From Geranomyces variabilis (lineage: Eukaryota; Chytridiomycota; Chytridiomycetes; Spizellomycetales; Powellomycetaceae): 64,000 nucleotides of DNA. The stretch is from positions 1 through 64,000 of the forward strand of contig JADGJP010000030.1 in the NCBI GenBank assembly GCA_027603065.1. The letters run 5' to 3'. Below are positions 37,801 through 49,540 of this stretch, piece after piece. Numbering within the stretch: the first letter of the stretch is position 1; each line of letters starts with the position of its first letter. Below the pieces are notes generated by a model that had not been told where the DNA came from, did no database searches, and worked only from the letters and a program-made list of their open reading frames with translations. The position numbers were made by a program, and so were the translations under genes.

Positions 37801-40800
37801 ATTTATCTCTGTCACGGTCTGGAACAGGCTGCGGAAGTGCTCGTTATACTGGAAGTCAGCAGGCAGAGCTGCGTAGAATTCATTAGCGGTAAGCGAGCGT
37901 GAGGCATCCGTTTCGCGAATTATGTGAGAGAAGTCGCTGAGGCGGACGTCGTGCGGCTGCGTTTTCCAGTTGCCGCAAGCATGAATGGTGTCGAAAATTA
38001 GCCCAGCGCGATCGTACTGGTTGTTCACAGAGCTTTCAAAAGAAAACGAGGGCCCGTTCAGCTTGAGCCCAACATAAACGAGCTCGCCGTCAGTTTCAGG
38101 GATGACGAGCGCCTTGCGAAATTCAACATCTGAAACAACCGTCGCTCCACTCTGGAACACAGCGTCGATATAGCTGTCGACTAAGTTAGTAGTTGAGCCT
38201 AGAGAGCGTTGCATGTTGATTATTGTACTTACGCGGCCCCGGGCAGAATGACCGCACCCATAATGCGGTGACCACGCAACGAGGGGTGGGACGACACGTG
38301 AAGATTAAAAAGCGGTTCGCCTAATGGAGAGCCTCGTTCGCGATTTCGGTAAGCGACGCTCGATGGGCTTTCGACAGTGCACATAATTTTTTGATACGGA
38401 TATGGGGGCAGCTGTACTCGATGGAGTTCCGCAGTCGTTACGCCAGTGGCCTTAGATAGAAGATTGAAATCAAAAGAGTTGGCGCCCGCGCAAATGACCT
38501 CGCCGAGACCGGCAAGAAGGCTGATGTCTTCTCGTTTGTTTTGCGCAGGTGTCTTCGGATTGGGCCGGCGCACAAGAGTAATCGCCGTGCCGCCGCACTC
38601 TTCGATGTACGCACGGAGAACAGGGTGTGGTGCAATCTCGACAAAGAGCAAGTTATCACTGCCGTGCTCCTCCATGAGAGCGGCAAGGGCCTGGCGAAAA
38701 TAAACGGGCCGCTGGATGTTGTCCCAGCAGTAACTCTAGGAAGAGGCAACCAAAACGTTACTAAACGTTCAAGAGAGGCAAGGATCGAAGAGGCGGCAAA
38801 CCTCGTCAAAAGCACGTGAAAGCCAGGCGGCGTCAACGGTTGACATGATGGGAAGGCCACCTTCCACCCGTTGGCGCTTGGCAAAGACGGGTCCGACGCG
38901 ATTACGAAAGGTTTCCTCGGCGGGGTCCATCAAGGGTGTATGAAAAGCGCACGACACTCTAAGCTTCCTCGCAAGAACATTCTTGGCGGACGCGGCCGTT
39001 ACTATTGCGTCGATCAATTCCTCTTTGCCGGCGACTGTCACCGCTCCGATGGAGTTACAAGCGGCGATCCAAAGACCCGACTCAACTCCAGCAGCGGAAA
39101 GGCACCGTTTAATAAGAAACGCCGCGCGCTTTTCGTTGCAAGAGAGTGCGGCCATGACTCCGTTTCCCTCCACCGTACTCATGCTGGTCGCACGGCCAAA
39201 TGCAATTTGCATAGCTTCATCGCGGGTAACGTGGCCCGCCGCATAACCCATTGCAATTTCGCCAATGCTAAAAGTCCAATGGTCAGAACTAAAGAACTGA
39301 AAAACGCGCAAGTACAACTTTGAAAATACCTGTGACCGACGACCATGTGACTGTCGAGTCCCATGCTCCGAACCAGGTCTGTGAGAGCTAGTTGAAGCAT
39401 AACAAGGGAGACCACCACCGCCTGCACTGGCCAAACGCCGTTGGCTGGGAGCCGACAGGTTACGTCGGGCAAGAAAAGACCGGTCTCTTCGAGAAACGAG
39501 CGCCCATTGTGGCATTGCTGGAAGAGCTTATCCATCTCCAAGATGTTTTTGAGGAAGCTGGGGTATGCGGCGGCGAGTTCCCGGCCCATGGCAACATGCT
39601 GAGGACCTTGCCCGGAGAACACAAGACATATTTTCTTGGGCTTGCCGTCACCAGCTACGACCGGCGAGAACTGGGCGGTCTTGATATCTTGGGCCACAGC
39701 CCAGGAGCGATGGGTATGGCCGCGAGCTTGACGGCCCATTTCCCGGGATAGGCAGCGAAGCAGGGTTTCATCCGCCACGTCAGAGTACTGATTGCGAATC
39801 GTATCGGTGTATCGAGCCATTGAGGCGGTGCTGTTTGTTCCAATGACAAAGAGTTTCATAGGCAACGCATCGCTCTCATGTTTTTGCACATCTAACTCTA
39901 CCGCGGGCGTGAAGGTCTGAGAAGGCTTGGTAGGAACATGGCTCTCAATGACAACATGGGCGTTCGCGCCGCCAACGCCAAAGGATGAGATCGACGTGAC
40001 GTAAGCGCCGTCTGGAGCTGCCATGTCTGGAGTCATTGCCTCCAGCTCAGTTTGCACGGCCAGACGGTACTCTTCGAACTTGATATTGGTGTTGGGATCT
40101 TCGAAGCGGATGTTGGGCAGCAGCTGGCGGTGCTCCATCATGAGGCAAACTTTCATTAGACTCCCGACAAAACTGCAGCCTTCCATGTGACCGAGATTGG
40201 CTTTGATGCTGCCAATTCTGCAAGGTTTGAAATTAATATGCAAAGTCTGAGGTGGTCACGTTCCTTCTCTTACTCGGAAACAAACCTAGTCATTTCAGTG
40301 GGCCCTTTCTGCGCGGAAAATAGCTCCCCAATCCCGTTGGCTTCAATGGGATCGCCAACCTTGGTGCCCGTTGCGTGCAACTCCACGTAAAAAGCGTCCT
40401 TCAGCTCGCGACCAGCGCGTGAGTATGCCGTGCGGACCACTTCCTGCTGCCGAGCGGCAACCGGCATGGTCAGACTGGCACCCTTTCCGTTTGAGTTGAC
40501 GGCAGTGCCGCTAATGACTGCGTAGATGTGATCTCCGTCCCTCTCCGCAAGGTCCAAGCGCTTGATCATGAAGGCTCCAAATCCCTCGGATCTAACGTAG
40601 CCATCAGCCTTGGCGTCAAAGGATTTACAAGAGCCAGTGGGAGACAGCACGCCGAGTTTGGAGAGAACAATGTGTTGATCGGGGTTAATGCATTGACTGG
40701 CGCCTGTAACCGCAGGGAATTATCGTGACATAGTTAGAATAAAATGCACCACTTTATATGCCCAAATAGCTTACCTATTATCAATGCTTGCGTAATGTCT

Positions 40801-41509
40801 CCGCACTCAATGGCCTGAACGGCGAGCTGAAGCGCCGTAGCAGATGCGGAACACGCTGGAAAGATGAACATGAACTGCATCAGGCATATATTTGGAAGGC
40901 AAGCCGGCAAATATCTGAGGAATGATTTTACCAGTATCGACCAACATCGAGGGACCAGATAGGTCGAAATGGTATGAGACTTTATTGGCGCGGTGCGAGA
41001 CCATGCGGCCAATGGCGTGGAGATCCGAATACGCATTGGGATCCGCAGGCAGTTCCTCCAGAGAGAGAAGCAGCTGGCCGCAGTAGACGCCTGTATCGGA
41101 TCCGCGGTAATCGATTCCAGAGTCTTGCAGCGCCTGGTGCGCAACTTCGAGAGTAAGGCGGATCGAGGGGTCCAGGACCTGCGCTTCATTCGGAGAAATG
41201 CCAAACTCCAAAGGATCGAACTGATCAATGCCAGCCACAAATCCGCCGCGGGTCATACACATACGCCCTGGCTCTTGTTTGGACCCTATATGGCTGGCGC
41301 GGTCAGAACTCATCGCACAAGGCCGCGTCAAAGCCCTTGGTATGATAAAGCGGCCGCTCACCATGAAACGTGTCTCGCTTCCAGCGGGAGGACGGGATAT
41401 CTTCTATTGCATCCCCCTTTGTGCTCAGTAGCTGATAAAGGTCTTCCTTGGAGTTGCAGCCTCCTGGAAAACGCAAGCCCAGGCCAACGATAGCAGTTTT
41501 GGAGGACAT
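28875..41509 (-). CDS. Reducing PKS-NRPS hybrid synthetase
   Basis: Fourteen exons: 41509-41362, 41267-40932, 40855-40775, 40703-40286, 40217-39330, 39267-38802, 38735-38233, 38173-37722, 37654-35669, 35608-34561, 34496-34072, 34006-31961, 31881-31495 and 31423-28875. Phases close at about 3,910 residues. The splice at 34072/34006 uses a GC-AG intron, runs through the ACP just after GLDSI, and fuses the PKS to the NRPS part. Order: KS (DTACSAS, ELHATGT and NLGH, so Cys and both His present), AT (GHSIGE), DH (GHRIMGAVILPG and LDTIIQ), a methyltransferase-like region whose SAM motif reads LEFGRGCHP, ER-like, KR (Tyr in GQTAYG), ACP, C (HHIIIDD), A (lysine in VNGK, code near DGISLGALI), T (AGLHS), C (HHILVDE) and a last carrier reading LGSQKM, where Lys replaces the serine. 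There is no TE or reductase, so the chain must be passed on, possibly to the neighbouring NRPS. A shared divergent promoter faces the aminotransferase. Confidence 0.92.
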
Positions 41510-42097
41510 AGCGAGTAGACGAAGAAAGAGAAAGTCGTGTAATGGAAGAGGGACAGAGAGAGAGGGAGAAAGAGGCCCAGAGCAGTAACGCAAAGTAATC
41601 CTGCAACGGTAGGCGGCCGGCCACTTTGAGTCTTAAATTCATCATTCATTAAGGCAAGCGGGCCTGTCACAGGGCTGTAGCGGACAAAGAGAGCCATCGA
41701 CGCAACGCCAACTCCGTCCTGACGGACGAATCACAAGGAGCAAGCAAGAATACGCTGTTGAATGCGGACCTAATTGCGGCGAGCGGGGCGCACGGGCGGG
41801 CGGGCATCGTGACAAGCCACACAAGCCACACAAGCCACACCCGCTCAGCTGTCAGTCTTGTCGGGAATTGACACCGAGTTGCGGCGCAACATAGCGGGCC
41901 GCCCGCCCCGCCCGCCTTACCTGTGCCTCCCGCCTTGTTATATGGTGGGGGCATCTTGACGCATCAATCACACAGAACAACAGCTTATGAAACACTGCTC
42001 ACGGCTCCCGCATTCTTTTTTAGCGTCACTCCATACCCTCCCATATCTCGCCTCTCCCACCCTCTTCACGTCTCAGACTTTTTTCCTCACTATCGCC
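41510..42097. promoter_or_regulatory. Divergent promoter PKS-NRPS / aminotransferase with ACAAGCCAC repeats
   Basis: A gap of 588 bases lies between two outward-facing genes. At 41812-41840 the plus strand has three tandem copies of ACAAGCCAC, the reverse complement of the 9-base unit seen upstream of the NRPS and exporter. The run is followed by CCGCTCAGCT in this gap, and GCTCAGCT also follows the run in the other gap. This is the strongest of the shared-operator matches. Confidence 0.6.
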
Positions 42098-43577
42098 ATG
42101 CCCAGTGCCGAACTAGCCCCTCCTTCCCGCTTCAAAACCATGCGGGATATCTTCGATGCGGTAGGGCCTCCATCTCATCACGTCTCAACCATGCGAGGGC
42201 TTGCTAACTTTTTTAAATAAGATGTGCGGGCCCGGTGACTTTTCGTGCATCAACCTTGCCGCAGGCATGGTCGAGCTTCCGCCTCCGCAGACGTTGACTC
42301 GGGTGGCCGCAGAGTTAGTTCAACGGAATAAGGTGGAAGAAAGTTTCTCGCGCATTGGGTAAGTTACTTAACGAATTTCGCGCTGCTTGGCACTATAATT
42401 GACTGTTCTCTTTCGTTTTCTACTCGTTTTCTACAAGAAATCCGCATATGTACAGAAGTCGCACCGGCGATCGCGTTTACATCGAGGCCATACAAAAGCT
42501 ACAGAAAAAGATATACAAGACAGGAACATATTCGCCTGACATGATCCTCGCTACCAGCGGCGTTTCTGGGGCTTTCAGCTCTACCCTCGCTACAATCGCA
42601 AATCGCGCGGGGGGCACCGCTCCATTGCGTTGTGGGCTGTTTGTTCCCTACTACACGTACCACCTGGAAGCCATCAAAACAATGCTCCCAGCCGACACTA
42701 GCATCGTTTTCATGCCGCTGAAGGACGACATGAGCTTTGATCTGGATCTGCTTGCCCAAGAAGCGCCCGGACTTGATTTAATCGCATTTACCAATCCCGG
42801 CAACCCATCTTGTCATGCTCTCACGAAGGAAGAAGTCCTCGGTATTGAACTTATTGCTGCCGCAAATCCTAAGATGACAGTGTTTTCGGACGAGGTAAAT
42901 TCCATCTCTGACAATTACTGTCATTGGCAATCGAGAATGTCTGGAGCGCTGATCCGTCTCTTAGATTTACGCGGACATCATGTATGGGGCGCAGTTTCAC
43001 TCGTTCGGTCCGTCAACACCAGCAAACATCTTGGTAGCTCGCGGGTTTTCTAAAATCCTGTCCGTCGGGAGCTGGCGTCTCGCTTATGTCCTGGGACATC
43101 CTGATACACTTGCTGGAGTGGCGACGGCCCACGACAGGATCTTTGTGGGGGTCAATGTCACTCAGATGGCCGTGGGCGTCTACATTCGAGACCATTTTGA
43201 CGATTTTCTTCAGCATATTGCCGAATTCAACAAAATTTTAGCCTCCAACGCAGAGATAATTTGCGAAGCGTTCGAGAAGGTGCGAATATTTGCACCCACG
43301 CCAATTTGTTCAAATCTGACATCTGTACCTCCTTCAGAACCTGGGCTGGACCCTTGTTTCCGGCCAAGGGTCCATGTACCGACTGATTCGCCACAACTTG
43401 CCTACGGACGAAGCAGCGTTTGATCTGCTGGTTGACTCCTGCGGAATAGCGGTAGTTCCTGGCTCGCTAATGTCTCCCGGGTCGTCAGCTGGATACTTGA
43501 GGATCCATGTTGGTTACGCCAAGACAAAGGCCGAAGACGTTTGTAACCGCCTGGCGATGGTCTCAAGCCAAGCATAA
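42098..43577 (+). CDS. Class I/II PLP-dependent aminotransferase
   Basis: Fold-type I aminotransferase of about 403 residues in five exons: 42098-42160, 42222-42358, 42438-42894, 42965-43279 and 43338-43577, with phases closing. Family motifs visible: FTNPGNPS (cofactor-phosphate side), SDEIYADIMYG (Asp and Tyr contacting PLP, formed by the third splice) and GFSKILSVGSWRLAYVLG, with the Schiff-base lysine near residue 249 and an Arg nearby, plus the C-terminal domain with GYLRIHVGYA. No targeting peptide is evident, so it is probably cytosolic. The overall type resembles aromatic or 2-aminoadipate aminotransferases and bacterial HpgT, which moves an amino group on to 4-hydroxyphenylglyoxylate. 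With the HPPD-like/dehydrogenase fusion nearby, that reaction is my preferred guess. A housekeeping-type aromatic or alanine-type activity is also possible. Confidence 0.9.
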
Positions 43578-44327
43578 ACGTTGCGAGCGCCTCCATAATT
43601 TCAAGAGAAGGGGACGGCTATAATGATGTAGTTGGCATCTTTCATCGAATATTGAATGAAATCACAAAACTTCGAGGGCTAGTAATTGCCTGAAGGAGTT
43701 TTTTTACTTCCCATATGTAGGTTGAGCTCCAGGAAGCCCATCTCCACAAGGGCGCCTAATGGCTTGAAAATACAGGGACTAGGATTGTTTTCCTCGTTAT
43801 CTCTATGATCAGGCTCTGGCGGTGCATGCGTCTTCGACCAGCGCGTTAGTCGCGGGTTCGAAACTCGGAAACTAAAACATAGTTGCTGAGGCCGGAGCGA
43901 AACGCGGGTTATCCGCGCCATGTTGGCGCCCTTCCGTCTCTGATCTTGAAATGTGTAAGCTTGAGCAGCGTGGATAGAGATGGACATTGTACGTACTGGA
44001 TCGGACAGGATAGGCAAAATTAACCATGCCGTGGTGGCTGGTATCAAGTAGTGCGAACGCCATTCGCTCATATTGAGTGCGTGCGGCAAGATCTTCACAG
44101 GACAAAAGCTATAATAGCGGCCGCTCTCAAGAGAAAATTTTGAAGGGAAAAAGCTTTATACAATTCAAACGTACGTATATGGAACACACTACAGTTGCCG
44201 AAAGAGGCTCAAAAAATAATTTAAAATGCTGCATCCAGTGGCAACCAAGCCCGGCTCTGCCAGCGGCGGATTGGCGGGGGAAGAGGAAGAGCGCTCATCT
44301 AGACTTGAGAGAGGTCCGGTCATTTAC
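43578..44327. other. Intergenic, with a tRNA-like B box
   Basis: No protein gene is supported here. Around 43853-43864 the plus strand carries GGTTCGAAAC, which fits a tRNA B box / T-loop, and CCTCGTTA just upstream recalls the start of an Asp/Glu-type tRNA. The stems do not fold cleanly in my hands, so it may be a tRNA relic. I do not call a tRNA gene. Confidence 0.3.
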
Positions 44328-44713
44328 TCAGGATCGCCGACTGGCCAGGTTCGCGAGCGTCGCATTCGCGTAGACATCTCTAGCCGAAAAAGCAAACCCC
44401 TCGCGCTTTGCCGCGCCAACCATGCGCATGACTGCCATGGACTTCGCTCCAAGGGCAGGAAACGAGACTGATGGGCACATAACGACCTCTTCGAACGGGA
44501 GATCGAGAACTCGGGCCCAGATGGCGGCAAGTGTGCGCTCGTCCGCCGTAAGGACTGGAGAAGCAGAGAATGGAGGAATCTGGGAACAAAGGAGCAAAAA
44601 ATAAGATTTTGGCTAGGCAAATGGGCTCTGAGTAATTCTTATTCTACCTCGTTGCCGCTCATTGAGTGCTGACGTGCGACGGACAGCAGCGCAAAGGGCA
44701 TCACAGTAGCCAT
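44328..44713 (-). CDS. Free-standing carrier protein (PCP/ACP)
   Basis: A small gene of two exons, 44713-44648 and 44579-44328, coding about 105 residues. Splicing joins an N-terminal extension of about 22 residues to a single thiolation domain: helix 1 with TLAAIWARVLDLP, the attachment site FPALGAKSMAVMRM with the phosphopantetheine serine at about residue 69, and a closing stretch ARDVYANATLANLA. The length is that of one T domain with nothing attached. It is divergent from the PPTase gene, about 730 bases away, so the two are likely co-expressed. Its job could be to hold an amino acid while it is modified (for example oxidised) before transfer to a synthetase. Which adenylation domain would load it is not visible. 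Confidence 0.85.
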
Positions 44714-45445
44714 GATTTGGGGGAGAGATCGGGGAATTGATTGGACTAAAGAAAGTCTTAGCGGACGAGAAGGGTGAGCTTGTCAAGTATAAGAAGAAAA
44801 GGGAGGTTGTGAAGGAGCTTCATCCCGGGAGCGCCGTCAAGTATATAGTACGTGGCTTCCTTGATTAGCGCTTCTGTCCTGTCGGAAAAAGCGGCGGGGG
44901 CGGAAGTGGCGCAGGAGCGGGCGTGGCGCAGCTCATTTCGGCAGGTGCGCAATGACTCTGGCCGGGGCCCGCAGGCTCTCCTTACTCGAGTATACGAGGC
45001 CCTAACTTCCAAGGCTATTGAAAGAGCGGGGGGCGAGCGGAATGGCGGGGCTTTTGGTTGCAAGCTTCCGCCCCGCTTTTTTGTGAACGGCTGAATTCTG
45101 CTCCATCCTCAGAAGACAATCGCCAGGGACATGGCAGATTGGGAGACATATTACTACCCTGAACTATCAAGGGCGGTGATGAAAGAGTTCCACAAATTTT
45201 GTTCAGGTATTGGGCCAGGCATGTCCAGACTGCCCGAGAAATTTTCAGCACCTGCCATGTTAGCCGTATATTAATGTTTTTGAGTTCGTTTGCTTTGTCC
45301 AGTTACTGTGGGGTGAGCTGGTGCAAGACAGCCGGCATCTCTGTGCGTGTAATTCACCTAGTCTGTCGATCACCATTTTTTTCCGCCTCAAGTCATGGTA
45401 GCTCTGAGTCACTCTCGACGGGCCGCTCATCAACAACCTGCGACG
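44714..45445. promoter_or_regulatory. Divergent promoter carrier protein / PPTase
   Basis: The region contains two GTGGCGCA copies at 44906-44930 (the second inside GCGTGGCGCA), the same core as in the other divergent promoters of the cluster. A frame starting at 45130 (ATG GCA GAT TGG) is open for about 45 codons, but it has no homology I recognise and no match to the PPTase fold, so I do not call it. Confidence 0.5.
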
Positions 45446-46530
45446 ATGCTAAAATGGGCTTGGAATGTAAAAGACTGGACAGTTTCAAACGCGGTAAGAG
45501 GCAAACAAAACAATGGCCCGCTTATTTGATCTTCATTAATGTTTTTGCCTACAGGAGATGGAGGCACTGCTGTCTTATCTTCCAGAAAGGGAGCGGGTGC
45601 GCATTCGAGCTTTCCGCTTCCCTGTGGACGGCCACCGCTCGCTGATGGGTCAAATCCTGGCTCGACTGGCGATTCTGAGCTACATGCCCGACCTTGATCG
45701 TCTCTCCGACCTCGTTATAGGCAGAACGCCCGAGGGCAAACCCGTCATTGTAAGCGCATTGGTTTTTTTCCTCGGAAATGGGAGCAGCTTGGAACTTCAA
45801 ACCACTTATCAGTCGCCAACTTCGCTCCGGCTCTGTTCGATGCAATGCTTAGATGTTTCCCACCAGCGGAAAAGGCCTTGCCTTTAATGTATCGCACCAC
45901 GGAGACTGGGTGGTTATTGCGGCAGCAACGACCGACAAATCAGGGTCAGCAATGCTTGGAGTCGATGTGTCTCAGGTCCAGCCTCCAGCGTCCGCGGAAT
46001 CGGTGGAAGAGTACCTTGAATCGTTTGAAACCTTTTTCACCGAGACAGAATGGTCTTATGTTCACGGCAGTCGCAATGTGCCCGCCTTCGATGACGGCCC
46101 CGATGTTCCGGACTCTATGCACCGATTTCATCACCTATGGTGTCTCAAAGAGAGCTACGTCAAGGCCCTCGGAATCGGACTCGGAATGGACCTAGAGCGT
46201 ATCTCGTTCAATGTCACCGCACAAAGCGTAAGTCACCGTCCGTTCGTGGACGATTTGGCACGCTGGTATCATGAACTCTCCTAAAACCTTGGCTCGTTTT
46301 TCTTTTCTCGCAATTAGGCATCCCCGGTCAAGATCACAATGGCACTCGACGGTGAACCGCAAAATGGTCTCCATTTTGAACTGTCGTACCTGGATGTTGA
46401 ACATCCTGTGGCAATATGCTACGAGCTCGAAGTGCCTCCTACCGACACCTGCCCGTTTACCGTTCTGCGGTGGGACGCCATCAAGGAACGCATCGCATCT
46501 TTGGGAGACAGTCGCTTTGCTGCTTATTAA
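45446..46530 (+). CDS. 4'-phosphopantetheinyl transferase (Sfp/AASDH type)
   Basis: It moves 4'-phosphopantetheine from CoA on to the serine of carrier domains. The model has four exons: 45446-45493, 45555-45749, 45853-46227 and 46318-46530, all joined in phase 0, giving 276 residues. The 16-codon first exon supplies the typical start MLKWAWNVKDW. Family motifs follow in order: GRTPEGKPVI, FNVSHHGDWVVIA, LGVDVS (Mg-binding Asp) and WCLKESYVKALGIGLG (the WxxKEAxxK signature with the catalytic Glu and Lys). The size matches fungal NpgA/AASDHPPT-like enzymes. It could serve the whole cell, but its place opposite a free-standing carrier gene suggests at least a cluster role. Confidence 0.93.
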
Positions 46531-47117
46531 GCTCCTGTACGAGCGATACATTATAGTTAAATAAATTGCACAAACGCTCATTTGCCTTTCGCCCAGCGCA
46601 GACGTCTTTCTCGTGGTTCGAGGGTGGATGGCGGTCGGTCGAGCGAGAACCTACTCGCTGCCAGATGCGCAGTGTGCGAAACTACATATAAGTAGTTGCT
46701 TTGATGGGAGAGACGTGGTATCAAAAGAAGCAGGCAACGGAAGGATGGATGTCCGTCCGCGGGGAGGAGGAGAAAATAGGAAGCTTAACTTAAAGGTCCC
46801 TTCCCCTCTAGCGCTTCTAATTCAAATTGTGTTCCAGCTCTTGCTCTCCCGCCCTCCATTGACTGCTTCGATAATGAGTATTTAACCGTCCGTCCACCGG
46901 CATAAAGTGTCCGTCTTCTGATTGCGACGTGGGTCGTCCGTCGGCGCGTGCATGTAAATGCACAGCGACGTTTCGGGCATTTTGCACAATACTCAACTCT
47001 ATTATTCATACAACGGAACAACTCTTTTCATAACGTAACAAACAAAATGGGGCAAGTACATGGGGAAGTGGTGGAGGAAACACAACAGATAGTAAACAAA
47101 GGTTTATGCAAACATTG
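46531..47117. other. Convergent gap between PPTase and dioxygenase
   Basis: The 3' ends of two convergent genes meet here. I see no coding potential. One AATAAA is listed separately; nothing else stands out. Confidence 0.4.
46560..46565 (+). terminator. AATAAA polyadenylation-type signal after the PPTase
   Basis: AATAAA lies 29 bases past the PPTase stop codon, a plausible distance for 3' end formation. Fungal signals are loose, so the call is tentative. Confidence 0.4.
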
Positions 47118-48755
47118 TCAAAGAAGGGTCTTCACAGCGCCGCCGTTCAGCAACATCTTCACCTTGCTTGCGTAGTCGTCGTGTGGGAGATAACACGACG
47201 CCAGCGTGCGGTGACCGTCAAACTGCGTTCGCCCGTGCAGCGTCCGCCAGTTGTCCACCACTGCAACCGACCCCGGTGGATTGCGGAACAAAATGACGTT
47301 TGCCGGGTCGCTGATAATTTCGCGCCACTTACGCAGCGCCAAGTAGTAAGCCACCACGCTGTCAGGATAGTCCACAAACCGGATCGGCGACCGGTCTTCC
47401 TGATTGTAACGGATTTGGAAAAGCTCGCCGGTCTCGGGACAGTGGTTCAGAATCGGGTACCCGTGCGCCGGCTGCAGCAGGCGGCCCTCGTCGCCCGCAC
47501 TGTGCGACTGCACACGCACGGTCGAAAGAAGGCGATACGCTGTTGGGTCCTGTTCCTGCAGGATCCGCGCCGCCTTGAAACCGTCGACGAAGAAGGACTC
47601 CCCGCCCTGCCCGTCGTGCTCGAGGATGTGCATCATCAAGATGCTATTTTCACCGAGGAAGAACAGATGTTGAATATTCAGTCATAATCCATATCATGAT
47701 GCCTTTCAGAAAGCGAACTAAGTTTACCCGATGGGATTGGTGAAGTAAGTTGTGTCCGTGTGACCGAGAAGGAGCGAAGAGCTGAAGGCAAGGTCGCCAT
47801 GCTTGAGGTCTGCTGTAATCGAGTGGCAACCGCCATAGTGGGTGACTTGCACAAAGCTGATACGATTAGCGAGTGCTTCCGTCCCATCCATCGTCGGAGG
47901 GGTACCGACAACCAAGCAGAAACCGTAGCGGTCCATCAAGCGGACCCATTCACGAGTACCGTCCTCGCTCGACATAACTGTATCGAAATCGATGGTGGGG
48001 ATGTTTTCCATAAGCTTGCTGTCCCAGAGAACTTTCGTGCTTTGTTGGGTCCTGGATGGACGGGGAAAGGACACTTCATCAGAAAAGCAATGGCGGGGGG
48101 AGCAAGGAGAGTTCGAATGGTGCGATGCTCACTTTTCAAACGTTGCAGTGATGTGAGGATTGTAGGAGTGGTTCCGGAGCCAGTCGATATCAAATACGCT
48201 GCGGTGACCGTCTTTGGACCCTGTTGACAAAAAAAGGCAGGAATGGAAGAACACCGAAGATTAGCTGCGGGCAGACGGATTCGCCCCGCCCCTCCCCCGG
48301 CTGGTGTTTATTTGGAGCACAAACATGTGATGTACAGCTTGTCGCCCCTCCGGTCAACGCTTGCGGTGGTAATGTCAAGCTCGATGTCAAACGTGTCGTT
48401 AAGTTTCTGCTTGGTGAGACTGTGGTGACATTTTTCGCAGTGACAGTTGTCACGGAGCCAGATAGCATCGCTACCAGAAGTGCCGGGTTAAGTATGACCA
48501 AAGAGAATTGGGCCTGTAAGGTAATGGCTCTTACAAAGTGGACAGGCCGTGGTCAAATTCTACCAAGACACGCTCAGAGGGCTGCGTATTAATACGAACG
48601 GGTGCGAGCGTCAAGCCAACCATTTTGCGAAATATGCGGTGTACAGATAGATTTTGAAAGTCAAAGACAATTCCTGACGAAGAACAGAATAGAAGGCGGG
48701 CAGCGGGAATCCCGAGAGCCTTTTCAAGCTTGCAGAGTTGCACACTCACGGGCAT
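47118..48755 (-). CDS. Trimethyllysine-dioxygenase-like Fe(II)/2-oxoglutarate enzyme
   Basis: Five exons: 48755-48535, 48470-48325, 48220-48133, 48051-47728 and 47643-47118; 434 residues if the Met at 48755 is used. An alternative start at 48778 with one extra small intron is possible. The N-terminal zinc-type domain shows WLRDNCHCEKCHHS. The catalytic jelly-roll has THYGG, the Fe ligands in GHTDTTYF (near residue 248) and a distal His in NWRTLHGR, followed by the 2-oxoglutarate Arg. This matches the trimethyllysine/gamma-butyrobetaine dioxygenase family, whose known reaction is beta-hydroxylation of trimethyllysine in carnitine synthesis. It may be that housekeeping gene, or a copy recruited to hydroxylate an amino acid for the cluster; its divergent pairing with the HPPD-like fusion favours recruitment but does not prove it. 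Confidence 0.88.
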
Positions 48756-49540
48756 TCCGCACGAACCATCTCCACCATAGCCGCTTGGGGCGCTGGCGTT
48801 GTGACCCCGAGGGAACGGTTGCGGAGCGGGAGGTGCCGCTTATAGCGGGGCGTAACCCGCTCAAAAAAACCTTGTCTTTCTCTAGCCTACAGGCGCGCCA
48901 GCCTGAATGACTGCTCACGGGTTCCGCCGCCCCAGGCCTGAGCGGGGACGATGTGTAGCGGGTAGCGGGGTGAGAGCTGGACAGCAGCGGGAGGAACCGA
49001 CTGACGTGGCGCAAACGTGGCGCAGACGTGGCGCGGGTGGCGCGGTTCCCGCTCGCCGCTCGTGTTTGCCTTCTCGCACCCGCTCGCGCGCCGGCACAAG
49101 AGACGAATCCAACCCACATCTTCCGTGAAGGCGGGCTTCGTCACGTCCGCGCCCGTCACGTAGTCTCTCAAGGCGGCGGGCTGCAGGGCGGAGCAAGGCC
49201 TTCGTACTCTCCCGTGCGGTCAGCTGGCTCTTCCGCACTGGAGTGGTTGGTTGGATTGGTTTGGGCCTGCCTCCCCGCCGGTGTTAGAATGTCAAGTCGG
49301 AACACAATGCCCGATTAGCGGAGGCAACGAAAACGCCCCGCTCATTCGGTCCGGCGTGCGCTGCTGTGTATTTGATTATATTAAGTGGCGCTGTGTGAGG
49401 CGATCCCGCTACCTCAAAACTTTGCGTGCGACACTCGGTCAACACATCAAGGTGAGAAACAGCATTATCAAAGATATCTCATTGTCGCTTGACGGCTGAA
49501 TACATCATCTTCGAAGGTTGCTTTGGTCTCGTAAAACGTC
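48756..49540. promoter_or_regulatory. Divergent promoter dioxygenase / HPPD-dehydrogenase fusion
   Basis: At 49004-49044 there are three tandem CGTGGCGC units on an 11-base period, then a fourth looser copy. TGTAGCGGG, also present upstream of the NRPS and exporter, lies at 48954-48962. The pattern belongs with the other cluster promoters, but unit length and spacing differ, so the link is weaker than between the first two. Confidence 0.5.

Noticed and set aside
43801-43880. Possible tRNA gene (B box GGTTCGAAAC)
   Set aside because: The T-arm pairs only partly and I could not fold convincing anticodon and acceptor stems. It is kept as a tRNA-like relic only.
45130-45276. Short frame beginning ATG GCA GAT TGG before the PPTase
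   Set aside because: It does not resemble a PPTase N terminus. The in-phase first exon at 45446 does.
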